A DNA stretch of 64,000 nucleotides from assembly GCA_011109175.1 (NCBI GenBank), contig RDEW01000041.1:372001-436000 (forward strand), given 5' to 3'. Position numbers and translations under genes: made by a program. The notes beneath the pieces were generated by a model. The model did not search any database. It saw only the letters and a program-made list of their open reading frames with translations, and was not told the DNA's origin. The stretch comes from Dicyema japonicum. Taxonomy: Eukaryota > Dicyemida > Rhombozoa > Dicyemidae. Shown here one piece after another: positions 32,850 through 43,290 of this stretch (positions are counted from its first letter, which is position 1; the number at the start of each line of letters is the position of its first letter).

Positions 32850-33830
32850 GGTCACATCTCTTTTTTTATCATCGACATTTATGCATTTGAAGGTCCCAAG
32901 TCATACGGAACATTGTGAATTTATATCTGTTGACGTTTACTGCTACGATGTGTGGATTACCATTGGGAGAATGTATTCGAAGATTCTTATCAATTGTGTT
33001 GCCTGGATATATCGTAGGCTTTCGATATTGTTTGGCATGACTCACTGTTGTATCAGCTATTCGCAGTTGAAATTCCTTAGCTTTTACTCGAAAGCTCAGA
33101 ATTCAATGTATTTATGAGGGATTTTCCGACTCCTACCAATCCTAGTACTAACGTGATTATTTATGGGGATGATTTACTGAAATCAGATGTCTCGAAAAGT
33201 TCGGTGGTGTCTGAGGGAAGATTACGTGAATTTTTGGAAGAAATTATCTGATGGTGCAAATCCCGTGGCTTAGGTCTCTGTGGAAAAGTTGAAGGACATG
33301 CCAATTTCACACTTAGAAAGTTCTTTCAACAAGAGTCCACACTGAGTGGTGTAGTAATGTTGATCATCTGTGTTATTTGGTTGTCCGTTTTGGATGAGAG
33401 GAGGTTATGTTGAAGGTGCCAAGAAGAAAAAAGCAAAAACCTTCTGTGTTTACGGAAACTCGGTTTGAAGGAAACTTTTATCTTTATTTTTTAAAGAATT
33501 ATTCTACCCTCTCTCATCTACGGATGTGAGAGGGTAGTATATTTAGCCAAAGAGAGACAATAATCAACCTTAAGACTAGAGGATGGCGATCAAGCTGGTC
33601 TTCGTAAAAAAATGAAGAAATGGTAGAAAAAGAAGAGAAAACGCTAACCAACTCAGTAAGGAACGCATTAGTGAAACGGATCAGGGTTTTCTTCTAAGGA
33701 CCAGAATGCATGACAAGTACGTTCAGACGAGACTTTAAAACTAGAGGGGGTAAAACCACGAATGAATGCAGGATTTTTAGTAAAAAGTAATCCCCCATAA
33801 CTATCGATACGACATTTTTTAAGCACTCCC
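32850..33830 (+). mobile_element. Jockey-like LINE reverse transcriptase relic
   Basis: Plus frames with many breaks encode DIEKAFDSVWH-like text near 32930-33040 (motif A), an equivalent of the YADD region near 33160 reduced to IIYGDDL, then EFLEEI.W-like text (33220-33260), GLSLCGKVEGHANFTLRKFF and a late ILYPLLSS block near 33500. The order matches jockey/CR1 reverse transcriptases. The near-palindrome CTACCCTCT...AGAGGGTAG at 33503-33536 lies within the coding text and is probably incidental. Confidence 0.5.
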
Positions 33831-34496
33831 GGGAAATCAAAAATTAATTAATTAATTAACTTCCCTTGTGCCACGTCCAGTATCCTCCCACACATCCTCT
33901 TCCATGTTCCCCTGTTCCGGGCCATTGCTCGTAGTGAGTCAAGATCTTCACCATTTCGTAGAGTTTTGTTTATTCGGATTAGGTCATCATTTAGTACTAA
34001 AGGCAACGCCACTCTAGTCCTGCCACGGAATGATCCCTTCAGTTGTGCGAAATAGTTCTCCATTGCAATGTTTGTTGGAGTCAACATATCCATTTAAATT
34101 TATTAAATTCATTTAAATTTATTTTTTATTTATTTATTTTTTTATTAAAAAATTTTTTAAATTTATTAAATTTATTAACCCCGGATACACCGAGAAAGAA
34201 GTTAAAAGTAAACAACTAATTAAGAGTATCCAGTTTCCATTTCTACAGAAACGAAGTCCATCCGGAATCAGCATAAATGGTAAGACGTCCATTACATGCA
34301 GTTGTGGAAACCCCTCCAGTGGACTGGGGGAGAGCAAATGATCCTTTTTCGTGCCGGCCTGGCACTGGGCGTCACCTAGACAGGTGGATCACATGACGCC
34401 ACTCTAATGGAAGAGACAGGAGGAACAGACAAGAAAGCAGAAAACTTCAACCAATTAACCACGCAACACCACATGGCGCCACGAGTCAACATATCC
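33816..34496 (-). mobile_element. LINE family B, 5'-truncated, with target duplication
   Basis: The minus frame 34093-33848 encodes the C-terminal end: MENYFAQLKGSFRGRTRVAL, then GEDLDSLRAMARNRGTWKRM, close to intact. The block is flanked by identical 13-bp words, ATCGATACGACAT at 33803-33815 and 34497-34509, the expected target-site duplication of target-primed reverse transcription. The 5' truncation falls just upstream of the reading frame. A SINE is inserted inside it (34094-34482), so this LINE copy is the older of the two. Confidence 0.8.
34094..34482 (-). repeat. SINE-like element, full copy with 16-bp TSD
   Basis: Full-length minus copy of about 389 bp, from the TAAA/TTTAAA-rich tail at 34094-34180 to its 5' end GTGGCGCCATGTGGTGTTGC at 34482. 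It is bracketed by identical 16-bp words, GAGTCAACATATCCAT at 34078-34093 and 34483-34498. The long, perfect duplication and A/T-rich 3' tail define it as a retroposon mobilised by a LINE. This copy provides the exact ends of the family. Confidence 0.9.
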
Positions 34497-34639
34497 ATCG
34501 ATACGACATGGTCTTTAATAAAAATTTTGTTCATTTTCATTAATTCTATAATTTAATTAAACTTTAATATTTTAAAATAGAATAACATCTTTTGAAATAT
34601 TTTTTAACTTTTAGTGATGCCAATAATATTAATATGTGT

Positions 34640-34880
34640 TTAATGACTAACTAATCCTGAACGAGGTAGAAATCCCATGCGAGAACGCATTAAGATTTTT
34701 GGAGTAACTTTCGACACAGCTTCAACCAGGAACCACATATTTATCAAATAACCGACGTTGTGATTAAGAACCCCTTTCGAGGTCCTTGCGTCAGGTGTAT
34801 TTCACGTGGGAAATAACCAGAACAACGTACCATCCGGGACTAATCAAATAAAATTATATGAGAACGGTGCACTTAATTTT
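34640..34880 (+). mobile_element. LINE thumb-region relic
   Basis: The plus strand encodes RIKIFGVTFDTASTRNHIF, matching the 'KILGVTFD....F..HI' segment that follows the reverse transcriptase of family C elements (also seen at 43200 on minus), then a broken FEVLASGVF. The frame is lost after about 60 codons. 34900-35560 has an unassigned frame at 34978-35208 and nothing else that I recognise. Confidence 0.5.
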
Positions 34881-35569
34881 TTTTATCAAAATGGATGTAA
34901 CTTTCTTTTTTCATGGGCGAGTTAAAACTCGGAGACGTACAGTTTCATGACTTAGGAATGTTCGGTAACATCAATACTTGTGGCTAGAATCTGCCAGGTT
35001 CAAAATTTGGACTAACATCAGAGGTTTTTCGCTTTACTCTACAACGACTTGGAATCATTTTTTTCGACACGTAAATCTTCAAGGTTTTATAATTCTTTAT
35101 TACTCAGGAATAGTTCGAGTGGCATTTGTTCAACAGATCCCACTCATGAGGCGACGAGTCCTTCTGGAAGTCGTTATTGTTGAAGGGACCTTCTTATCTT
35201 CTCCCTGACAAAATTCACTGGTGAAGATTACCACTATGAAAACTCTTTCGTTAAAGAATGAAGTTATGTCTGCGACGAAAATAGAATAGGGTGGATCTAC
35301 TTATTCAGTAAAAATTCAGTATATTTTCTGGTAGACCGATCAAGTCATTTTATCGATACGGAGACGGATTGATCATGAGGAATACTGAGAGGATAGCTGC
35401 ACAACTACCTAGTGACTGTGAGGGATGGTTTTTATCCTAATAGAGGTCATCTTCCTCGAATTCAGTTTGAGGGAACTATCAGTGAATAGTGTAAATAGCA
35501 ACATCACTGGAAACTATGTGAATTCACTCACGTTCTATTTAGAGTCATCGTTATAACTTAGGAGGCCAA

Positions 35570-35725
35570 GATCCATAAAAATCCACAGCTGTGGGAACCC
35601 TTCCACTGGAGTAATGAAGTGAGAGATCCTTTTTAAATGGTACCCAAATACCAGACAGCAGTCTCCTGAGACAGGTAGATCACACAACGTCTCTTAGGAT
35701 TCGAGGAAGGCACAAAGCAGTAAGA
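35570..35725 (-). repeat. SINE-like element, partial copy
   Basis: Diverged internal part only: CCACAGCTGTGGGAACCCTT, a GATCCTTTTTaaatgg block, then GACAGGTAGATCACACAACG. It is older than the 34-kb copy judging by its mismatches. Confidence 0.55.
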
Positions 35726-35729
35726 GTTT

Positions 35730-36175
35730 TTCATTTCATAGGGTTTCCCGACCATTAGCGTCATTTTCCGGTTCAATAGCTTAACTTTCCCGACAAATTT
35801 ATTTGTTCACAAAAATGGCTGGGAGTGTCCTGGTCAAGTAATGGCCACGTCACTTTTAATTAGTGGAAGATATCACCCCTTTGTGGGCGATTACAGGTGG
35901 CATTTACGAAAAATCGTTTTCTGGAGGCGACAAATTATTCATTGAGACAGGATGGCACAACTGATTGCGGAGAATGGTATCACCGAATAGTTTGATTTTT
36001 TCTTTATTTATCGATGTCCACGACTTCTTTAAAATGGTAAATCAATATTTTAAACCCACTCTAGTTAAATCATGTGCTATTCTTCAGATATTTCCAGCCA
36101 ATAATAAACGAATAGTAACAAATTAACTAAAATAGAAATATTTGATTTCAAGTTAGTATTTTTAATTATTAAAAT
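35730..36175. other. Intergenic, no gene seen
   Basis: Broken frames and AT-rich DNA. No domain, repeat copy or RNA signal was found. The 3' end of NDUFA12 begins immediately after it. Confidence 0.5.
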
Positions 36176-36180
36176 TTAAA

Positions 36181-36638
36181 TTATTTATTTTTAAAAATCC
36201 ACGGATGGATCTTTGGTTTAGTGGTGCTATAGGGTACATATCTCTCATCGGTCCCAGTCACGTTGGCTGTGTATTTTTTGATCCACTTATAATGGTGCTC
36301 ATCGTTTGGGAGTTCATCAGTTGTGTGCCTGAGCCATCGATTCCTAATGATCACATGCTGAAAAGTAACCATTGGACTGGCACGTGAGAAGCATCGTAGT
36401 TGAGATTATACTGAGGAGAGTACTCGACCCAACGGTCCCTTCCGTAAAAGTAGTACTTATTTTCGTAGTATTTGTTTCCAAATTCGTCCTTTCCCACCAA
36501 TGCACCGAATTTGAGAGTGTCAGTTCTCGTAGCTAAGTTAAACATGGTCACCTGTATAGTTTTAATAAACTTCCTATCAATCCATCGTTATGTTTGATGA
36601 TCTTTTTAAGATTGCAAACTTTGGACCACAACGACATA
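36181..36638 (-). CDS. NDUFA12: Complex I accessory subunit NDUFA12 (B17.2)
   Basis: The minus ATG at 36638 starts a 134-residue protein with introns at 36551-36526 and 36369-36344 (both 26 nt). The splice gives LLKLYRTDTLKFGALVGKDE, then FGNKYYENKYYFYGRDRWV, VPVQWNRWLRHTTDELP and GTDERYVPYSTTKPKIHPW. These are the conserved NDUFA12 blocks ('GTLVG.D..GN.YYE', 'W..P.WH.W.H...D', 'GT...Y.PYSTT..KI..W') in order. The protein is an accessory subunit of mitochondrial NADH dehydrogenase, on the matrix side. No long presequence is visible, as is usual for this subunit. The ATG-like start at 36545 inside the first intron is rejected, since the upstream exon matches the family N-terminus. A CACGTG at 36390 is coding. 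Confidence 0.92.
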
Positions 36639-36744
36639 AATTGAATTAATATTTGAAATTTAAAATTGAGAAAAATAAATATTATAATTTTATTAAAAAT
36701 CATGTCTAAAATTATATCCTAATTACCGGAAGTATATATGAACA

Positions 36745-36950
36745 ATTTAATTGAAAAGAATCTGAGAAATAATCAAGCTGTGAGGATGGAATGACTGTTT
36801 CCCCTGACAACTGCCAGAGAAATCCATTGGAGAGCCATTCGGTTTCCCGACGCTCATTAACCACTTTCGATATCATTGACCCATGCGATCTTGGAAAAAG
36901 ACCTTCTTGAGCCCCAAGACTCCGCTCGTCATTATTTATTTAACAACCTA
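36745..36950 (-). repeat. Dispersed repeat C, copy 2
   Basis: Read on minus it contains TGGGTCAATGATATCGAAAG, GGGAAACCGAATGGCTCTCC and TGGCAGTTGTCAGGGGAAAC, matching the plus copies at 24035 and 45965. It ends about 110 bp upstream of NDUFA12 (on its 5' side), so it could overlap the promoter. Confidence 0.55.
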
Positions 36951-36959
36951 AGACCACGG

Positions 36960-37590
36960 TATAAACAAACAAATTAACACATGATCCAGATACGTTTTAT
37001 GACCTCATCTTCGCCGGTGTTTCTCTTTCGTGCCCGCAATAAACCGAGTTAGTACCAATCTTCCATATTCCCGATAAACTTTTTAGTTTATTTTCCCATT
37101 TCACAAAAATATTTTCTACGCGTGGTGATAGACAAAGATGCACTCAAGTGTCACACTCAAGATCTTTTGACATCTGTTGAAAGGGATTACATAGCTATGG
37201 TGACTAATTCTTTGGTCCAGGTTGTAACTCCCTTCTATACCACTTATGTCGAATCCATGCTTGGACAGTATAAACGAACTAATTATTCGAACCTGTAATG
37301 CTAGAGGCCTAAAAAAATTTACTCGAAACGTGCTTATAATCTTGTTGGTTGATGTGTAAGTTCACTATCACGGAAAGCTCATTTTTATGCAAAAAATAAT
37401 CAGAATATGTAGTCAATTTTTTGTTCAAATTGTTCGATTGCATTGAAAAAAATTTGCCGACAAACCTTGAAAATAAAAAAAACAGCATCAATTATGTCCG
37501 GGGGATCAATAGTTAGATTAATATTGCTATTGCATAAGCTAAATGCATTATCGAATATAAACTAACAATTTGTAACAAAATATGTAAACT
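36960..37590. other. Intergenic, no gene seen
   Basis: One weak minus frame (37491-37309, 60 aa) is low-complexity phenylalanine and lysine. The rest is AT-rich. No repeat copy was recognised. Confidence 0.45.
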
Positions 37591-37596
37591 AGCAAT

Positions 37597-37935
37597 TTAT
37601 AGTGGAAACGCTGGTTGTGATTGATCAATGTAATTGCTGTATGATGGAGGAGGCGTTAAAGCCGTAGTATTCAGTGATTTCGAAACGTAGTACTTGTTCT
37701 ATTAAAATTAATGAATTATTAACCAATCTTGTAAAAATCGCATTAAAAAGAACGAAGATTAATGAAAATGCGTATCCACAAATCATTACGATTTTCGATA
37801 TTGGAGAATCCCCATTTAGTATCACTAAATTAAAGAAATAAGAAAACCACACAACATCGCAATAGCTCCTATCAACAAACAGGGACATTTAAGAATCCCA
37901 CAAATTATTTCTAATACTTTCGTAATACGTATCAT
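37597..37935 (-). CDS. Two-TM protein with PPxY tail, paralogue B
   Basis: The minus ATG at 37935 starts about 96 residues with introns at 37847-37825 (23 nt, phase 1) and 37723-37699 (25 nt, phase 0), the same lengths, phases and relative positions as in the gene at 30275. The layout is TM1 (CPCLLIGAIAMLCVI), the loop NGDSPISKI, TM2 (ICGYAFSLIFVLFNAIF), then NKYYVSKS and a PPPSY tail ending in a short proline-containing C-terminus. Residue identity with paralogue A is low outside the SPISK/SQITK loop, the (N)xYY step and PPSY, so the pair is old. The function is unknown; the PPxY suggests recruitment of a WW-domain partner to a membrane. Confidence 0.75.
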
Positions 37936-38029
37936 AATATACATTAGAAAAATATTTTATTAAAATGCAAAATTTTTATGAAAATAAAATAATTTTAAAT
38001 AATTTTTTATATTAAAATTAATTATTTTC

Positions 38030-38250
38030 GCTAAATTATTTAAAAATACGACACTGGCAGTCGTTCTCGACAAGGACCTCAAAGAAATGGGACGGCATCT
38101 TGGAAGTGGAGAGGATCTTGACTGGTTGCGCACTGCGGCTTTGAATAGGAGGAAGTGGATGAAACTAACCAGTGATTTGCTCACTCGTGTTGCACATGCT
38201 TTGTCAAGTCCTATGACATAGCGATAAGTGCTAATAATAATATTCAAAAA
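38030..38250 (+). mobile_element. LINE family B 3' remnant
   Basis: The plus frame near 38046-38215 encodes TTLAVVLDKDLKEMGRHLGS, then GEDLDWLRTAALNRRKWMKL, the family B C-terminal signature. The upstream sequence is absent. 38270-38470 contains T-rich and A-rich runs and no gene. Confidence 0.6.
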
Positions 38251-38469
38251 TACTACACAAAAAAAAAATTAAAAAGAGGTCAAGTGAATCACCCCATTAG
38301 TAATCACTCGGGGAGGGCGACAAGTTTTTTTTTGATTTTTTGGACGTTCACTTTGATTGTTCTGCCATATGACACCACGATGGAGAAGGATTGATGTCGG
38401 GGACTCGGATGCGTTTTTTATCGCTCACCCTTGAAATTCTCAAATAAATAAAATCAAAAAATCAAAAGA

Positions 38470-39520
38470 ATTTTGTTCCTCTTTTTTATCAACCTCTTAT
38501 TTTTCCATATTCAGGTATCGTGTCTTTAGTCGACGCACAGCAACCAGGAAGCTAAACAAACATTTAGTGCAATAGAGGTACGTCACTACCACAACATCCC
38601 AACAATTAATCATTGGCTAAATCATTACATCCCATTTCTGTGTGACGTAAACGTGTTATGACAGAAAAATATAGTCTCATATTAGTTGACTCTGTCGACT
38701 TCACTACAAACTCATAAATTAACTTCCAGGCTTTTAGCTTTTTCCTAGCATTAATTATCATTTAAATAGTGTTTGAGTGTGGTGGCATATAAAATTCTCT
38801 TTCTATCCACAAATTATATGCAGCAAAATATGGTTCTTGCACAATTTCTCCTGATTTTGGTACACAATATGTATTTTAATATAAATAAACTGATTTTATT
38901 GTAATGAAGTTTTCAGTGAAATATTGGAATGAAACAAGTCTTCCTCCTAAGGTGTGCTTTAAATTACGATAGTTTGCCTAGTAATGTATCAGTAAAGTCA
39001 TAAATGAAGCTATTTTTTATAGATTTGAGTTCATGTCACGCTAGAAGTAGTATCAACTAAAAAAGACAATTTTAATAGCCATTAATTGTCTGAGGAATAT
39101 CTATGTGTCTCCCAGAGTGCTTGTAGATTTAAGATACAGTGTATGGGGGTAAATCCAAAAATCGAAGGTCATCCAACTTGAATGTTTAAGTACATTAATT
39201 TTAGGCGATGTCGATGTAATAGTTTGGTACCCTGGTTTCGACAGTTTATGTCTCTCAGCCATTGAGGTCTTTCAATAACTAATATTTTTTTCTACAGAGA
39301 CCGAACAGGGTACCAAAAAGCCGATAATAGCTTGGATGCCATAAGAAAGTGTTCAAATTCTCTCTGAGCTAGATCTCTTACATGTTACAGCCAAGGATTG
39401 TCCAACCTTCACAAGAAATGACAATAAAATTAAATTTGACCAAAAAGAAAAATAAACGTTAAAGTTAAAAAAACATCTTTTAATAATAACTTTAAAATTC
39501 GTTAGAAAGTAAATTTTCGT
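38470..39520. other. Intergenic with one stem-loop
   Basis: No supportable frame. The words TTTGGTACCCTG (39228-39239) and CAGGGTACCAAA (39305-39316) are perfect 12-bp inverted repeats about 65 bp apart, a possible tiny MITE or hairpin. The remainder is AT-rich. Confidence 0.45.
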
Positions 39521-39575
39521 ATATTGTCACTTCTTAGTACACCTGCATTAATAATATTTTATAGTGTCGCTATTG

Positions 39576-39648
39576 TTGGAAAAGTAACACCATTGATCGG
39601 GAAAGTGACGCTATTGGTCGAGAAAGTGACACTAATGGTGGGAAACCC
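39576..39648. repeat. 21-bp tandem repeat, about 3.5 units
   Basis: Three to four imperfect copies of a 21-bp unit (consensus near ATTGGTCGGGAAAGTGACACT) stand in tandem just upstream of a LINE relic. The unit is a multiple of three, so the frame 39524-39745 passes through it as GKVTPLIGKVTLLVEKVTLM. Confidence 0.7.
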
Positions 39649-39654
39649 TATATT

Positions 39655-40440
39655 TTATTATTATTACCATGTATCACTGAAATTTCGTGTCAGAATATAC
39701 GACACGTTTGTTAAGCCAATATTGCTATACAATTCCAAAACATAAGGAATTTCGAAAAACGATTTAGAGAAGTTAGATACTTTTTGCAGAAGTAGGCTTA
39801 CCACTTTATTATTCTAGAAATCTGGGACTTTCGGTGACAAAAAAATATTTTCACAGAAAACAAGAAAACATATTTATTTAAAATTAACTAAGAAAGTAGA
39901 TTAAATTTTTGAACTGAATGAACTTTATCTAGGAATTTTTACTAGAAATTTTGATAATCACAATCCCATATTACTAAATAATAATAAATATGATAATCCG
40001 GGACATTCCGGGACACTTAAATCCTGGAGAAAATCTGGGACTGTCCCGGCTAATCCGAGACGGATGGTAAGCCTACACAGAAGCCAACTGCGCAAATTGA
40101 CTGGAATCTTCAGGCCGATAAAAATCTCAAACGAAAAACTATATGTAAATCTAGACCAATTAGCATGGACGTTATTTTATCGAGATGGCAACTATTGGAA
40201 CATATTCTTAGACTGGACCCGACTATTTATGTAACAGAATAATGGAAGAATTTTTCTACAGCACCGGATGTCACGGATTTCGAGACAGACAAAGAAATAC
40301 ACTTCCAAATTGCTTAAAAGATGATTACGAAACAGTATGTCGTAAATTGGTGACAGCAGATGATCTGTTCGATGTTCGAATGAGGGCTAGAATCAAGATG
40401 CGTGGGCGAGGATGGCTGCAAAGCAAGCCCTTTTAGGGCT
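39655..40440 (+). mobile_element. LINE relic interrupted by a MITE
   Basis: Before the MITE the plus strand encodes LKFRVRIYDTFVKPILLYNS ('...I..T...PILLYNSE.W' of these elements). After it come RSQLRKLTGIFRPIKISNEK and LAWTLFYRDGNYWNI, then the family B-like end GFRDRQRNTLPNCLKDDYET, DDLFDVRMRARIK (frame 40242-40436). Removing the MITE brings the two halves into the normal order. The frame has several stops, so it was already dead or is old. Confidence 0.6.
39793..40075. mobile_element. hAT-type MITE inserted in a LINE
   Basis: About 283 bp bounded by perfect 11-bp inverted ends, TAGGCTTACCA (39793-39803) and TGGTAAGCCTA (40065-40075). The flanking octamers TGCAGAAG and CACAGAAG agree at 6 of 8 bases, consistent with the 8-bp duplication made by hAT transposases. 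The interior has the GGGACATTCCGGGACAC and GGGACTGTCCCGG words common in non-autonomous hAT elements. No coding frame. A hAT transposase relic lies at 52.6 kb. Confidence 0.75.
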
Positions 40441-40489
40441 ACGCGAAAGAGCACTTAACTGAATATTATAATAGCCAGGTGGTTAATCA

Positions 40490-40700
40490 ACCGAGTAATT
40501 GGGAGGGCGATATTCCTCTATTGCATGACACGTCTTCATCTCTTCAAAATGGATGTGATCTCTAATTTCAACTAATCTCCTGTAAATGAACGAAATGGTG
40601 GACTCGGGAGACAGTGGATATATGAAGTTTCAAAACAAAGGATCGTCGAATCTACTATAGTCGGGTTCGAATTTTTTCTAAAAGAAAATTGGAAGTACTT
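40490..40700. repeat. Dispersed repeat D, copy 2
   Basis: Contains GGCGATATTCCTCTATTGCA, then AACGAAATGGTGGACTCGGG and TATATGAAGTTTC, matching copy 1 near 25.1 kb in its second half and copy 3 near 62.45 kb in its first half. It starts about 50 bp after the LINE relic end. Confidence 0.45.
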
Positions 40701-40793
40701 TGACAAATCTACATAAAACAGGAACGACGGAACTATTGCTTAAAATATAATTTTCCGAATGTCCTCAGAGTATGTATCAACATACGTATAGTT

Positions 40794-41450
40794 TCAAGCC
40801 AGGTTCCGACCAGTATCAAAAGGGAATGTTGTCATCCCGTCGGGGCCATCGTCTCTGGTGAGATCAGTCGGCTCCAAAATGCAGTGGTGGCCAGCAGAGG
40901 AAAGTTCGTTTTTTAACTTCAAGTTGAGACAGGCTTGTTTTGAGAAACGACTTGCGCGCACTTTGCACGACAGTGGATGGTAGCCATATGGTTCGATCAA
41001 ACGTCCACAACGAACTTTTCGCGCCTCACACACTTTAAGACCAAGACGTAGCGAGGCGGGTATTCTCACTTCCTCATCGCCCATAAGGTTGCCAATCCTA
41101 ACATAAGGATAGGCGTTTAGTCAGGCACTAGCCGCTTTTAAGGGATGCAAGTCTTTTCGCATCCCAAATGCCCTCAAGGTGCTCCCTCTTTTTTCAAAGA
41201 CACTTCTCGAATACGCTTTGATTAGCGTGGCCCTCCACATTACGATAAGGCTCCTTCCTCAAGTCAACAGCTCTCGATGGAGTCATATATGCATTCAGTC
41301 CAAAATATGAGTTGAGGACCGTATTCATCAAATTCTCTGAGGAGATTAATAGGATAAATACGCACTTAATCGGCATAAAAAATACGGTAATTTTCAATCC
41401 TCCAAAACAAACTGGCAAAGTTGCCTGAAGCCATCCTTAGTCATCAAAAT
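40794..41450 (-). mobile_element. LINE family A: finger and nuclease-like domain
   Basis: The minus frame 41084-40794 encodes RIPASLRLGLKVCEARKVRC, a zinc-binding knuckle (C...CG..........GYHPLSC, first cysteine partly lost) and LTRDDGPDGMTTFPFDTGRN, the PD...(D) half-site of a restriction-like endonuclease as found at the C-terminus of R2/R4/NeSL-type LINEs. It is truncated just before the second catalytic aspartate. Upstream minus text to 41450 includes LPVCFGGLKIT (the 'LP...GGL' block). This is the clearest nuclease segment of family A. Confidence 0.65.
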
Positions 41451-41454
41451 GTAT

Positions 41455-42720
41455 GTTTAAAATCGCTTCGAGGGTTGACTTAATTTCATTATCGAGGAGA
41501 GATGGGAGATCCTAGTCATTATTGAAAAATGGTCGTTCCCCTGGACTATTAATCCCAATCCAGAAACAAACAAACCAGTTGTCCCAGTGGAAAACCTACC
41601 CCCTATAATCTTGCTCAAAACTCTACGTAAAGTCTTGGCATTGGTTACACTGAATCGTGTCAAGGATTGAGTGAACGACTATTTCGTCAAAGTCACAGTG
41701 GATTCAGGACTGGGAGATCAACGACGGATATAGTATGGAGCCACAAGTGGCGCTGCGCTGTAAACCAAAGATTCCAAGCGCAACTACAATCTTTGGTATA
41801 GACTTATCTGGGGGCTCAACACTGTGCGTCGAGGTTACTACTGAATGCAGTGGAAGGATTTCTGACTCTGTGAAAATGATAAGAGTTCTCTTATCTGACA
41901 CGAAACTAGGAGTCCGAAAAACTATTTCAAGAGAATTCCTATATAATGTGGGTACTCCTCAGAGACTCCCTCTCTCCTTTACTGTTTATCTTATACGTGG
42001 AGACAGCGCTACGTGATCTTGGAAAATTTTATAAAGATGACGTAGAAGAATAACATTTATGCTGACGACGTCGACTTCATATAGAGAGATAGAGCAGCCC
42101 TTGTTCGCCTCTCGGAAGTAGCTCTCAATGAACTTAAAAATGGTATCTAACGGTGAATTTTGCAAAAAGGAAATAGTGAATATTAGAAGGATGGAGAAAA
42201 ACTTGGATTAACAATGGAGAAAGACCAATAAGCTTGGGTCCTTATTGTAGGCAAAGGATATCGTTCGAAGAATGATCCTCTCTACGGCTGGGCTGAACAA
42301 AGTTAAAAAGAACTGGACCTACGTAAGACGATCAAGTAGATATTTCCGGCTATACAATCCCTTGTTGAATGTCGATGGAGAGCAGCCAGTAATTACTCAC
42401 AGTTAATTTTTCTCTTTAATTGGCTTAATAAATTAAAAAAAGGTTAAGTACTGTAACATTTTTTTAATGTAACCGAAATGTGACATTAAGCCAGTCCTGT
42501 TATATAATTCACCAACATGAGCGATTTCCAAGACATAAAAGGCAGCTGAGGAGAATGCTCGATAAAGAATTGGCCAAATAAAATAAACAAGAAAACTTTA
42601 TATAATGTTTGCTCCACTGGTCCTTTGAGTCAAGAAGCTTTATATAAGCACAGAATAAACCATAAGAGGGGTCTGAGAACGAAGAGGAAAGTTGTGGGAG
42701 AAGCCAATTAATATTTAAGC
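41455..42720 (+). mobile_element. LINE reverse transcriptase relic
   Basis: Broken plus frames encode a reverse transcriptase in order: IFGIDLSGGSTL (motif A region, near 41790), VLLSDTKLGVRKTISREFLY (frame 41735-42016), VGTPQRLPLSFTVYL (motif B, usually GTPQGSPLSPFLF), a YADDVDFI core near 42055-42080 (motif C), then SLLGKDIVRRMIL-type text and, near 42490-42690, CNIKPVLLYNS followed by a RRMLDKE block. Motif C is intact in one frame, but at least five frame changes are needed. Confidence 0.6.
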
Positions 42721-42759
42721 TAAAGAAACACCCTCTTAACCACTAACTAATATTCAGGT

Positions 42760-43290
42760 GATCTCGGCATCTCTAAAAAATCGGGACATCTTTTCTCGAT
42801 GCTACGACCGTGACCCCACACATTTTCTATATGGGCGGGGGTCTTTTATCTCTCCTCTTCTGAAATTGTCTCTAGTTGCCTCTATGATAGACTCAAGTGT
42901 TCTTGGGACATTTTCTCCATCCGTATATTCTTCCAGTAAATTGATTGCTTTTGACTGGATCTCTTGAATTTTTATTAGGTTTGTTGCCGCCAGATTAGAT
43001 CCCCACGCAGCAAATGCATAGCCTATTGTTGGCTCAATATACTGCTTGTAGAGGGTCCCGACACCTGGCGGATAAATTCCTCCACAGTTCCAAAGGAAGG
43101 CTTTTACAAAATTGATCTTCTTTGCACATGTTGATTCGATAGATTCCATATGGGCTGAGAAGCAGAAAAAAGTATCAAAAGTTACTCCCAGTATCTTCTG
43201 CGATTTCTTCTGTGGAAGGTACTCCATTTGATGTGACATCAGTTGATATCGATTCATGAACGCGTCATGTAGTTCACCATTTCTGATGGA
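42760..43290 (-). mobile_element. LINE family C, thumb to 3' end
   Basis: The minus frame 43257-42802 (151 aa) reads KKSQKILGVTFDTFFCFSAH, then YIEPTIGYAFAAWGSNL, then KDPRPYRKCVGSRS, and continues one frame over to the terminal DAEIT stop near 42767. This is the longest family C frame here. It differs from the 7.2- and 45.3-kb copies enough to be a separate subfamily. Confidence 0.65.

Noticed and set aside
33503-33536. Near-palindrome CTACCCTCT...AGAGGGTAG as a regulatory hairpin
   Set aside because: It lies inside LINE coding text (the PILLYG-like block) and is likely incidental.
36351-36551. NDUFA12 starting at the ATG near 36545
   Set aside because: An upstream exon (36638-36552) encodes the family N-terminus (LIGSLLKLYR) and joins through a 26-nt intron.
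39576-39648. 21-bp tandem repeat as a CRISPR array
   Set aside because: The units are contiguous without spacers and the DNA is eukaryotic.
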